Assembly: GCA_947476065.1 (NCBI GenBank)
Contig: CANJPG010000007.1
Location: forward strand, 1 to 64,000
DNA length: 64,000 nucleotides
From: Fidelibacterota bacterium
GTDB taxonomy: Bacteria > Pseudomonadota > Alphaproteobacteria > Rhodospirillales > Rhodospirillaceae
Direction: 5' to 3'
The notes under the pieces are model-generated. The model did no database searches, had not been told where the DNA came from, and saw only the letters and a program-made list of their open reading frames with translations. The position numbers and the translations under genes are program-made. Below are positions 24,977 through 33,330 of this stretch, piece by piece. Position 1 is the first letter of the stretch. Each line of letters opens with the position of its first letter.

Positions 24977-27367
24977 TTAGAACTTAGCCGAGACGCGAAC
25001 GCCGTAGGACGGTCTATCCGGAAGTGAAACAGCGATAGCCGACTGCGTGGCGGTCTGCGTACCGGCGGCATTGTAAACCGCAATGCCGTTACGCGCGATG
25101 CTGGTCGGCGTTCTGTCGTCGGTCAGGTTCTTGCCGTAGAACTCCAGCTTGTAACCATTGCGTTCAACACCGGTGGAAAGGTTGAACTTGTGGCTGACGG
25201 GAGTCCAGGCCAGGTTGGCTTCGGAATCGTACATACGGCCGCGGTAGAAGTAGTCGGCGCGGATGAAGCCAGCGTAGTCGTCGAAGATCGTACGCGCATA
25301 GGTGACGGCGAAGTTGCCGGTCATGCGCGGATAGAACGGCAGGCTCGTGCCCACCGGGCTCGGATTGCCGGTCAGCGTCAGAGCGTCGGCGCTGTAGGTA
25401 CGCTTGATATTGGTATCGGCAATACCGAACGTGCCTTCCATGGTGATTTCGCGGGTGGCCTTGTAGGCGCCCTCGATTTCGATGCCCTGCAGATCGACGA
25501 TACCACCGGCGCTGGTCGTCTGAATGGCGCCCTGAAGACCGTTGGCCTGCGTGTAGGATACGGTCTGCGGGATGTGGCGCGCCGTCCAACGGCCTTTGTA
25601 GATAGCGGCGAGCAAGCGCAGCTTGCCGTCCATGAACAAGCCTTTGCCGCCGATTTCAGCCATGCGGATACGGTCGGCCGGCACCAGGCCGGTGACTTTC
25701 GCCTGCGCGGTGATTTCCGCCTGCTGGGTAGCCGTCAACGAGAAGTAGTTGGTGTTGAATTCGATCGGACGCGTACCTTCGGCGTAGGAGGCATAAATCG
25801 TCATATCGTCGCTGGATTTATACTGAAGGATTACGCGCGGCGTGAAGCTGGTGTCGCTATTCTGGAACTGCGGGTTAACACCAGCCAACGTGGTCTGCCA
25901 GATGTCTTCCCACTGGTGACGCGCTTCACCAATGATCGAAATGCCGTTCCAGATGTCAAAGGTGGCCGAGCCGAAAACGCCGTAGGTGTGGTTGACGAAA
26001 ACCGAACGGGCATTGGCGAGCGCAAAGCCCGTATTGCCGTAGGACAGCGTCTGCGACTGCGAACGGTCGTGGAAGTAGTTGGCACCAACCATGAACTTGA
26101 AGCGGTCGGTTTGCGGCGACGTCAGACGCGCTTCGGTGTTTTCGTCGTTGTCCTGGGCCTGGCCCGAGACCAGACCGTAGTTGTACGGCAGTGTGTTGTT
26201 GGTGGCAGTGTAGGAGGGGTTGGGAATGCCACGCGTGTCGATGAACTGACCCGCCTGCAGGAAGCCCTTTTTATCCAAATCCCAGGCGCCGTTGGCACTG
26301 ATCACGTAACCAGCCGGCAACTCATAGTCGGCCGACATACGGGCATTGAACTGCTTGCGCGTCAGGCCCATGTGATCGGGGAATGCCGGACCGTGATAGG
26401 ACACCGAGTTCGGCACCGTCGGCGAGCCGAGGAAGATGCGGTTATAGGCGTTCGGATCCAGATAGGCATTCCAGAAGCGCGTGCTCGTGGGCACTTTCGG
26501 CAACTCGCCGCAAATGTAGTTGAACGCCGACGTAGGCACCGCGCCGCCATTACAGTTGTAGGCGCTCTGCGTGTATTCGGCGTTGGCCGGCAGACCGTCG
26601 TTGTCGTTGGTGTAGCTGGCAAAGCCGCGCACCGTGAAGGCCTCAGTCGGCTTGGCCAGGAAGCTGCCGGTGGCCGAACGCGTGCCGCGCTGGCCGAGCG
26701 TATAACCGGGGTAGCCGACGTTGGAGTACTGACCCGCGGTGTAATACTTGTAGGCGCCGACGCGGATGGCCAACTTATCTTCGATGACCGGTCCTTCGAC
26801 ACTGGCCGAGATGTTGGTCGTCTTGAAGGACGAGACATCGACGCTAGCCTTGCCGCCCCAATCGGTGAGGCTGGGCGGACGAGTGACGAAGTTGATGGCG
26901 CCCGAGAAGGTGCCGCGGCCGAAGTAGGCGCTTTGCGGACCTTTGACGATTTCCACATGGTCGATATCGGTCAGGTTGTCGATGTTGCCGCCGAAGACCA
27001 GCGAGCCGTCGACGAAGATCGAGGCCGCCTGGCGGGTGGCGAGTGCGTTGCCGGGGATCACGCCACGGATGATGGCCTGACGGTAATAACGGTCGTTACG
27101 CGCCACGGCCTGGTTCTGGTTGGTGTAACCCGGCGTGTAGGTGGCGATGTCATTGATGTCGACGATGTGGCGGTCTTCGAGCTGTTCGGCCGAAATCGCG
27201 GTAACGGCCAGAGGAACCGCAAGAATGGATTCCGTCGTCTTACGCGCGGTAACGGTGACTTCTTCGAGAGCCGCTTCGGCCTGTTGCTGCGATTGAGCGT
27301 GGGCGGCGCCGGCAATCACGCTGCCCGCCAAGGCGGAGCAAATCATAAGTCTTGAGCGATAGGACAT
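24977..27367 (-). CDS. TonB-dependent outer-membrane receptor 1
   Basis: The 796-residue protein has a signal peptide (ending GAAHAQ), a TonB-box-like EEVTVTARK, a plug domain (SAEQLEDRHIVDINDIA, GNALATRQAASIFVDG, VEIVKGPQSAYFGRG) and a long beta-barrel of alternating strands that ends in a terminal Phe (VRVSAKF). It should import a large or scarce ligand with TonB energy. The barrel resembles receptors used for plant-derived or aromatic compounds rather than well-studied siderophore receptors, but the ligand cannot be read from sequence. Neighbours are two exported hydrolases and an NTF2-like protein. AGAGG precedes the ATG. Confidence 0.92.
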   Translation of the reverse strand: MSYRSRLMICSALAGSVIAGAAHAQSQQQAEAALEEVTVTARKTTESILAVPLAVTAISAEQLEDRHIVDINDIATYTPGYTNQNQAVARNDRYYRQAIIRGVIPGNALATRQAASIFVDGSLVFGGNIDNLTDIDHVEIVKGPQSAYFGRGTFSGAINFVTRPPSLTDWGGKASVDVSSFKTTNISASVEGPVIEDKLAIRVGAYKYYTAGQYSNVGYPGYTLGQRGTRSATGSFLAKPTEAFTVRGFASYTNDNDGLPANAEYTQSAYNCNGGAVPTSAFNYICGELPKVPTSTRFWNAYLDPNAYNRIFLGSPTVPNSVSYHGPAFPDHMGLTRKQFNARMSADYELPAGYVISANGAWDLDKKGFLQAGQFIDTRGIPNPSYTATNNTLPYNYGLVSGQAQDNDENTEARLTSPQTDRFKFMVGANYFHDRSQSQTLSYGNTGFALANARSVFVNHTYGVFGSATFDIWNGISIIGEARHQWEDIWQTTLAGVNPQFQNSDTSFTPRVILQYKSSDDMTIYASYAEGTRPIEFNTNYFSLTATQQAEITAQAKVTGLVPADRIRMAEIGGKGLFMDGKLRLLAAIYKGRWTARHIPQTVSYTQANGLQGAIQTTSAGGIVDLQGIEIEGAYKATREITMEGTFGIADTNIKRTYSADALTLTGNPSPVGTSLPFYPRMTGNFAVTYARTIFDDYAGFIRADYFYRGRMYDSEANLAWTPVSHKFNLSTGVERNGYKLEFYGKNLTDDRTPTSIARNGIAVYNAAGTQTATQSAIAVSLPDRPSYGVRVSAKF

Positions 27368-27434
27368 CTTATACCTCTTTGTTGTGTAGATTACGCCTCA
27401 CATCTTTCAGATGGTCGGCGGCATGAGTGAGTGG

Positions 27435-27956
27435 TCATTTGTTGTCTTTAGCTGGTTCGAGGCGCGACATGGAAGCGAGGAGCTTCCAGTCGTTTTCCTC
27501 ACGTATAAATACGTGAATGTTGGCGAAGTATTGATCGACGGGCGTGCCGTCTCTCAACATGGTGCGGTGGTTGGTGTAGTAAAGGATGGCGGTGTTGCCC
27601 TCTAAGCTGAAGTCAGTGAACTCAGGTGTGATGACTTCTTTGGTGGGCGTAGTCAGCGGCGTTGGCGGCGCCTTTGGTTTATGGAAAGGCTTTGGCGTGC
27701 CGTACACCCAGCCGAGATAACCTTCAGCCGATATCTTGTAATAATAATCTCCGCCAAGATTGCGCTGCTCGTACGTGTAGATGGTCTTTTCTTTCGCCCA
27801 GACTTCGTCCCTGGCTTTGGCAATTTCTTCGGCGCTTTGGGCAAAGCTGATGGACGGCAGAGCAACCGCGAAGGCCAGGGCAAAACATGAAAACAAGACC
27901 CGCGGCAAAGCACGGGACGAAATGCATTCAGGCAAACGGGCACGCGCGAGCTTCAT
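27435..27956 (-). CDS. Exported NTF2-like (SnoaL/DUF4440-type) protein
   Basis: The start is the ATG at 27956 preceded by AGGGGG; a 10-codon longer frame exists. The 173-residue product has a signal peptide (ending SISFAQ). The rest fits the NTF2-like fold: an N-terminal helix (AEEIAKARDEVWAKEKTIYTYE), a YLGW segment, then strands with ITPEFTDFSLEGNTAILYYTNH and a C-terminal FIREENDWKLLASM. Such proteins bind small ligands or act as isomerases; no catalytic residues can be named. It lies 67 bp upstream of TonB receptor 1 in the same direction. Confidence 0.75.
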   Translation of the reverse strand: MKLARARLPECISSRALPRVLFSCFALAFAVALPSISFAQSAEEIAKARDEVWAKEKTIYTYEQRNLGGDYYYKISAEGYLGWVYGTPKPFHKPKAPPTPLTTPTKEVITPEFTDFSLEGNTAILYYTNHRTMLRDGTPVDQYFANIHVFIREENDWKLLASMSRLEPAKDNK

Positions 27957-28090
27957 GACAGCCCCCTCTGGTTGTGTGTCAAACACTTGATCGACTGCGG
28001 CCCGGTCGCGGCGATAGGCAACATAGCGACGTGATTTTTCCGGGCTATCGGTCGCACGGCTGTTGTTGCGAACAAAGCTGCCGCTTTAGC

Positions 28091-29002
28091 TCAGCCGGCC
28101 TTTCGCGCTAGAATGTCGCTCTGGCAGGCATCGTAGTAATTTTTGTAATAGTAGTCGGCGATCTCAGCGGCGGTTGCCAACCAGACGCCTTCTTTCTTGG
28201 TAATGTAGTCCAGCGCTTCATCGAAAGCGGCGATACGGTGCGGCTGGCCCACGGCATAGGCATGCAGCGGCAGGCACATGACGGTGCCCGAGTCAGCGCC
28301 TTCGGCATAAAGCTGGTCAAACTGATCTTTGATCATTTGGCCGTATCGGCGCGGCGTCGCCAAGAGGCCGTTGTAGACAATGATGTCGTTGATCTCGAGC
28401 GAGTAAGGCATCGAGATCAGTTTGCCCTTCTTGACCTTGAGCGGCTGGGGCTGATCGTCCTGGAACAGGTCGCAGGTATATTTGAAGCCGTATTCGGCTA
28501 GCAGATCCATCGTGCGTTCGGTGTGGGTCAAGGCCGGCGCCAGATAGCCGACGATGCGCTGGCCGGTGGCCTTCAGCACCGAGTTGATGGAGTCTTCAAT
28601 GATCGCGCGCTCCTGCGCCTCGTCCATCTCGTAACTGTAGCGGGTGTTGTAAATGCCGTGGGAGAAGAACTCCCAATTGCGCGCGACGCACTCCTCGATG
28701 ATTTCCGGGTGATGATCGAGCAACGCCACGCTGAGTGAAATCGAACCGCGCAGCTTGTACCTGTCCATGACCTCCAGCAGGCGCGAGTGACCTGCGCGGT
28801 TGCCGTAGTCGCGGCTGGAATACATCAGGACATCGGGATTGGGCCGGGGCCATGCGGCGCGCAGCGGATTGGCCGGAGGATTGAGTTCGTAGTATTCGAT
28901 ATTAGGGGCCACCCACACGGCGATGCGGGCGCCATTGGGCCACACGATCTTCGGGCGGTTCTCGTAGGGCCAATAGTCGTAGAGGTCGAGATCGCTTTTC
29001 AA
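28091..29002 (-). CDS. PuuE/CE4-type polysaccharide-deacetylase-fold hydrolase 1
   Basis: This 303-residue cytoplasmic protein has the PuuE-like NodB-fold order: ARIAVWVAPNIEYYE, SSRDYGNRAGHSRLLEVMDRY, the motif-2 segment WEFFSHGIYN, a GYLAPALTHTE loop and LPLHAYAVG. This subgroup contains allantoinases and cyclic imide hydrolases that open five-membered N-containing rings, rather than sugar deacetylases. It uses a TTG start: GAGGA lies eight bases upstream and no ATG is near. The gene sits between the two TonB receptors and has two paralogues in the catabolic region (36022 and 46711). Confidence 0.85.
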   Translation of the reverse strand: MKSDLDLYDYWPYENRPKIVWPNGARIAVWVAPNIEYYELNPPANPLRAAWPRPNPDVLMYSSRDYGNRAGHSRLLEVMDRYKLRGSISLSVALLDHHPEIIEECVARNWEFFSHGIYNTRYSYEMDEAQERAIIEDSINSVLKATGQRIVGYLAPALTHTERTMDLLAEYGFKYTCDLFQDDQPQPLKVKKGKLISMPYSLEINDIIVYNGLLATPRRYGQMIKDQFDQLYAEGADSGTVMCLPLHAYAVGQPHRIAAFDEALDYITKKEGVWLATAAEIADYYYKNYYDACQSDILARKAG

Positions 29003-29100
29003 GAATGATGTCCTCAGGCCGTCGGCGTGCGTGCCGGGGCAAGAAATTACCGCCGCTCAATGTAACTTGAACGGCGGCCGGTCGAAGTCGGAGGAAAGAA

Positions 29101-29127
29101 AAGGGTGCGGCATATCACCGCACCCTT
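29101..29127 (-). terminator. Terminator hairpin after TonB receptor 2
   Basis: AAGGGTGCGG (29101-29110) pairs perfectly with CCGCACCCTT (29118-29127) around a 7-base loop, five bases past the receptor stop. Confidence 0.8.
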
Positions 29128-29132
29128 GTCTC

Positions 29133-31634
29133 TTAGAAGTTCATCGAAGCGCGGACGCCGAAGGCCTGCTTGTCGGGCAGTGAGACGGCGATCGAGTTCA
29201 GACCAATCTGTCCCGGGATATTGACGCCAGTCGTCGCGTTCACGTTGGTGTAGGTGCTGCGCGAGATGCTGGTGGCCGTCTTGTTGTCGAAAATGTTCTT
29301 GCCCCAGATGGCAACGCGATAGGTGGAATTTTCGATGCCGAACGAGGCGTTTAACTTATGCGTCGGCGCCGTCCAAGCGTAGTTGCCTTCCGAATCATAG
29401 ATGCGACCGCGGTAGGCGTATTCGACGGTCACAAAACCATCGAAGTTGCTGAAGGCATGACGCTTGTAGGTCGGCGCAAAGGTCGCCGTCCAGCCCGGGT
29501 AGTACGGCAGACGCGTTCCCACAGGGAACTTGTTGCCGGTCACGGCCAAGCAATCGCCGCAGTTGGTAGCGCGGATATCAGTCTCGGCGTAATTCAACGT
29601 GCCGTCGAAGGACAGTTCTTTGGTCGCCTGCCATGTGGCTTCAGCTTCGATGCCGTACAGATCGACGATGCCGCCAGCGGCGGAAACCTGCAGAGAGCCG
29701 GGCTGGCCGTTGGCCAGTGTGTAGGTCAGCGTGTTCGGGATGTGACGACCGGTCCACTGGCCGTAGTAACCGTCAATAAGGATGCGCAGCGTGTTGTCGA
29801 GAACGACGCCCTTCACACCCACTTCGCCCATTTTCACCTTATCCTGCGGCACAACGCCGGCCACCGGAACCTGCGCCGCGATTTGAGCCTGCTGCGCCGC
29901 GGTCAGTGTAAAGTAGTTGGTGTTGAACTCGATGGCGCGCGAGCCGACCGAGTACGACGCGTAGTAGGTCAGATCGACGTTCGGCTTGTACTCGACGATT
30001 ACGCGCGGCGTGAACGACGTGTTGTGGTTGTCGAATACGGGGTACGGCGCGCCGGGCGTGGCGGACGCACGCGTGGTCTGCCAGATTTCTTCCCACTGAT
30101 GACGCGCCTCGCCGGTGATCGACAGACCTTCGATGAAGCCGCCGAGGTCGGCGGTCAGCGCGCCGAACGCACCGTAGGTGTGGTTGACGAAGCTGGAGTG
30201 CGACGTCGCACCCGGGCCATTGTTGCTGTAACCCGGGGTCTGGTTGTCCGAGTAGTTGTGGAAGTAGTTGAAGCCGACGAGGCCCTTGAAGATGCCGTAT
30301 TCAGGCAAGGTCACGCGGAATTCGGCGTTTTCGTCTTTGTCAGCTGCCTGACCGAGGGTCAAGCTGGCGGTGTACGGCAGCATCTTGGCGTAGCCAAGAG
30401 CTTCGTAACCGTTGCCGACGGCCGTGCCGTAGTTCGGGTTCGGATAAACCGGACCGAAGGGGTTGGACGAACCGGCGAGCGTGTAAGCCCAATGGTTGAT
30501 GTCCCATGAACCGTTGGCGGAGAGCACGATACCGTTTTCCAGCTCGTATTCGCCGTTAACATGCGTTTCCGAGCCCGTGCGGCAGAGACCAACGTGGTTA
30601 CAGAAGTTCTCACCGAGGAACGGATACAGATCGGGCAATGTGGGCAGGAAGCCGCGCTGCGCCTGCGCCAGGTAGGTCGGCTCGATGTAGTTGGCTTGGC
30701 TGCGCGTGGTGTAGGGGATCGGGCCCAGCTTGCCGCAGATGTAGTTGTTGCCGGTTCCGCCGTTCAAATTACAGTTATAGCTGTTGCCGGCCTGGATGTT
30801 ATTCGGGCCCTGGTAGGAGCCCGAGGCGTTCGGACCGTCTGAGTCGTGATAGATCGTTGAGAAACCTTTGATCTTAAAAGCGTCGGTGGCGTGGAAGACG
30901 AAGTTGGCCGAGACCGACTTCGTGCTGCGCTGGCCGAGATCGGAGCCCGCGCGGCCCGGGTTCTCGTACTGGCCGCCCTGATAATAGGACGTCGCGGCGA
31001 GACGGATGGCCAGCTTGTCGGCGATGACCGGACCTTCGACGCTGCCGGTGAGATTCTTGAAGTCATGGCTGCCGATGTCGGCGCTGATGCGGCCGCCCCA
31101 CTCCGCCATGCGAGGTTCTTTGGTAACGAAGTTGATGGCGCCGGCAAACGAACCGCGGCCGAAGTAAGCGGCCTGCGGGCCCTTCACGGTTTCAATACGC
31201 TCGACGTCGGCGAGGTTCGACATGTTGCCGCCGAACACCAGCGCGCCGTCCACAAAGGTCGACACAGTGGCGCGAGTGGCCAGGCCGTTGCCCGGGATCA
31301 TGCCGCGGATGATGTAGACGCGGAAGGCGCGGTCGTTGCGGCCGACAGAGAGGTTCTGGACCGTCAGGCCCGGAGTGATGGCGGCGATGTCGTTGAAGTC
31401 GACCATTCCGCGGTCTTCGATCTGGCCGGCGGTGATGGCGGTCAGCGCCAGGGGGACGTCGATGATGCGCTCGTCGGTCTTACGGGCCGAAACGGTGATT
31501 TCTTCGAGGCCGACGGTTGCGGCGGCAGCTTGCGGCGCAGCAGCGGTCTGCTTGTTGGATTGCGCGGCGGCAGTCTGGATGAACGCACATCCCGCAATAG
31601 CGGTGCAGAGCAGCAAATGTGAGCGATATTTCAT
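29133..31634 (-). CDS. TonB-dependent outer-membrane receptor 2
   Basis: The 833-residue protein has a signal peptide (ending IQTAAAQ), a TonB-box-like EEITVSARK, a plug domain (TAGQIEDRGMVDFNDIA, GNGLATRATVSTFVDG, IETVKGPQAAYFGRG) and a barrel ending in VRASMNF. It is a paralogue of receptor 1, with clear plug and barrel similarity but different loop regions, so the two may take related ligands. GAGGGG precedes the ATG. A weak copy of the operator dyad lies 104 bp upstream. Confidence 0.92.
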   Translation of the reverse strand: MKYRSHLLLCTAIAGCAFIQTAAAQSNKQTAAAPQAAAATVGLEEITVSARKTDERIIDVPLALTAITAGQIEDRGMVDFNDIAAITPGLTVQNLSVGRNDRAFRVYIIRGMIPGNGLATRATVSTFVDGALVFGGNMSNLADVERIETVKGPQAAYFGRGSFAGAINFVTKEPRMAEWGGRISADIGSHDFKNLTGSVEGPVIADKLAIRLAATSYYQGGQYENPGRAGSDLGQRSTKSVSANFVFHATDAFKIKGFSTIYHDSDGPNASGSYQGPNNIQAGNSYNCNLNGGTGNNYICGKLGPIPYTTRSQANYIEPTYLAQAQRGFLPTLPDLYPFLGENFCNHVGLCRTGSETHVNGEYELENGIVLSANGSWDINHWAYTLAGSSNPFGPVYPNPNYGTAVGNGYEALGYAKMLPYTASLTLGQAADKDENAEFRVTLPEYGIFKGLVGFNYFHNYSDNQTPGYSNNGPGATSHSSFVNHTYGAFGALTADLGGFIEGLSITGEARHQWEEIWQTTRASATPGAPYPVFDNHNTSFTPRVIVEYKPNVDLTYYASYSVGSRAIEFNTNYFTLTAAQQAQIAAQVPVAGVVPQDKVKMGEVGVKGVVLDNTLRILIDGYYGQWTGRHIPNTLTYTLANGQPGSLQVSAAGGIVDLYGIEAEATWQATKELSFDGTLNYAETDIRATNCGDCLAVTGNKFPVGTRLPYYPGWTATFAPTYKRHAFSNFDGFVTVEYAYRGRIYDSEGNYAWTAPTHKLNASFGIENSTYRVAIWGKNIFDNKTATSISRSTYTNVNATTGVNIPGQIGLNSIAVSLPDKQAFGVRASMNF

Positions 31635-31941
31635 AGGTTTCCCCTCGATGAAAGTTTAGTGACCCCGGGATGAATTCTTTGCGCCGCAACAATCCCAGCG
31701 CTCTGGCATGCACACAAATCCAATTTCTGGCGTTAAGTATGCATAAACCTCATTCCTTCCGCAGTGCGCTATCGCACTGCGTCGCCCCCCCCCCTGCTGG
31801 GGGGATCATTTAGCTAAGGAATTCAAGGAAAAGCGCGCGTTTGGCGGGGGCGTGGTATTCGCGCAACAGCCGCCAAAAATCAGTCATGTGCCGAACATGT
31901 ACGCGGCGCCGTAGGCCATTGGCGGCGCGCGACATCTTCGA
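31635..31941. other. Intergenic region with two hairpins and a C10 run
   Basis: No gene is seen in these 307 bases. A perfect 8-bp stem (GCAGTGCG, 31761-31768, with 31773-31780) is followed by ten C (31785-31794) facing six G (31799-31804), which can form a second hairpin. They probably end transcription from the lyase operon. A half-conserved operator (TATGCATAAACCTCATT, 31738-31754) lies upstream of TonB receptor 2. Confidence 0.55.
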
Positions 31942-32829
31942 TTAACGCGGATTCTCGTCCTGGGCGGCATAACGCTCGCCCTCGGCCAGAATGCTCTCTA
32001 GGCCTAGAAGCGAGTTGAGCTGATCGAAGTTGAACATCTTGTCGGCAAACCGGACCGTCGCGCCGTCGGCCTTCAACACTTTCAGATACTCGATCGCCGC
32101 GAAGCTGACCACCCGCACCATGGCGGCTGGGAAAATCACGATTTTGAAGCCAATGGCCGCGAGTTCGGCGGCGGTCTTGAGCGGCGTTTTACCGCCTTCG
32201 ACCATATTGGCCAGCAGCGGCACCTTGCCGGCGAACGTGGCACCCAGGGTTTTCATCTGCTCGAGGGTCATCGGCGCCTCGACAAACAGCACGTCCGCGC
32301 CGGCCTCAAGCAATGCATGCGCACGATCCATCGCACGGTCGAAGCCTTCGACGGCGATGGCATCTGTGCGCGCGACGATGACGGTTTCGGCGTTTTCGCG
32401 GGCATCTACCGCCGCCTTGATCTTGCCGACCATTTCGCTGCTGGAAATCAGCGTCTTGCCAGTCATGTGGCCGCAGCGCTTCGGCATGGTCTGATCTTCG
32501 ATCTGAATTCCCGCAGCGCCCGCGCGCTCGAACACCTTCACCGTACGCTTGGTGTTGAGCGCGTTGCCGAAGCCTGTGTCGGCATCAACGATAAACGGAA
32601 TATCGATACGCTCGCGGATATGGCCGATGACTTGCGCCACTTCCGACATCGACACCAGGCCGATGTCCGAGCGCCCAAGACGGCTGTAGGAGATGCTGGC
32701 GCCGCTGAGATAGGCGCAATTGAAACCGCCCTGCGCGACCAAATGCGCCGTCAGCGAGTCATACATACCAGGCGCCACGATGACGCCATCGGATTTCAAC
32801 AGTGTACGCAGCGATGCGGGTTTGGTCAT
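31942..32829 (-). CDS. PEP-mutase/isocitrate-lyase-family lyase (dimethylmalate/methylisocitrate lyase-like)
   Basis: The 295-residue protein has the family landmarks VDADTGFGNALN, GIQIEDQ and the catalytic loop PKRCGHM with Cys119, which marks C-C lyases rather than phosphomutases. Related enzymes cleave 2-methylisocitrate or 2,3-dimethylmalate to pyruvate plus succinate or propionate. It follows a LeuD-like and a LeuC-like gene within 9 bp, the same company that 2,3-dimethylmalate lyase keeps in the nicotinate cluster of Eubacterium barkeri. I therefore favour cleavage of an alkyl-malate; oxaloacetate decarboxylase-like activity is the alternative. GGGAG precedes the ATG. Confidence 0.85.
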   Translation of the reverse strand: MTKPASLRTLLKSDGVIVAPGMYDSLTAHLVAQGGFNCAYLSGASISYSRLGRSDIGLVSMSEVAQVIGHIRERIDIPFIVDADTGFGNALNTKRTVKVFERAGAAGIQIEDQTMPKRCGHMTGKTLISSSEMVGKIKAAVDARENAETVIVARTDAIAVEGFDRAMDRAHALLEAGADVLFVEAPMTLEQMKTLGATFAGKVPLLANMVEGGKTPLKTAAELAAIGFKIVIFPAAMVRVVSFAAIEYLKVLKADGATVRFADKMFNFDQLNSLLGLESILAEGERYAAQDENPR

Positions 32830-32838
32830 GGTCGCTCC

Positions 32839-33330
32839 CTATTTCGCCGAGGCGAATCTTTTCTTGAGGTGTGGCATGAGGCCGCCGGCTCTGATCATCT
32901 CCAGGAGATGGGCGGGCAGCGGATCAACGGTGTGCTGTGTGCCCGTCGTGAGATTATCGATGCGGCCGAGCGCGGCGTCTACACGCAGGCGATGTCCGGG
33001 CTTGATGGTGGCGTAGTCAGGAAAAAATAGGCAGGGAATGCCGAAGTTCAGTGCATTTCTGTAAAAGATGCGCGCGAAGGATTCCGCGAGGATCGCGCCC
33101 ACTTTCAGGGTCCCAAAATTCAGCGCCGCCTGCTCGCGGGCCGAGCCGACACCGAAATTGTGGCCCCCGACGACGACATCGCCGGGCGTTACGTTCTTCG
33201 CAAAGTCGGGGTTGACCGACTCAAGGCAATGCTTGGCCATTTCCTCGTTTGAAGACTTCATGTAAAGGCCGGGCGCCATGAGATCAGTGTTGATCTCGTC
33301 GCCGAAGACCCAGGCGTTGCCTTCGCTCAT
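32839..33330 (-). CDS. Aconitase-family hydro-lyase small subunit (LeuD/DmdB-like)
   Basis: The 163-residue protein is the short, archaeal-type LeuD form: GDEINTDLMAPG at the N-terminus, the swivel-domain signature GHNFGVGSAREQA, and FYRNALNFGIPC. It forms the small subunit with the protein at 33327 and closes over the substrate. Its ATG overlaps the large-subunit stop (ATGA), so the two are coupled. The short length and the adjacent lyase resemble dimethylmaleate hydratase (DmdB) more than the leucine-pathway enzyme encoded at 41223. Confidence 0.88.
   Translation of the reverse strand: MSEGNAWVFGDEINTDLMAPGLYMKSSNEEMAKHCLESVNPDFAKNVTPGDVVVGGHNFGVGSAREQAALNFGTLKVGAILAESFARIFYRNALNFGIPCLFFPDYATIKPGHRLRVDAALGRIDNLTTGTQHTVDPLPAHLLEMIRAGGLMPHLKKRFASAK

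Noticed and set aside
25190-27355. 721-codon plus-strand open frame opposite TonB receptor 1
   Set aside because: It is the antisense of a clear receptor gene; long antisense frames are common in GC-rich DNA. The same applies to 1543-2964, 8394-10265 and 61139-62770.
28091-29002. Peptidoglycan or chitin deacetylase function for the CE4-fold proteins
   Set aside because: No signal peptide, PuuE-type sequence pattern, and catabolic operon context.
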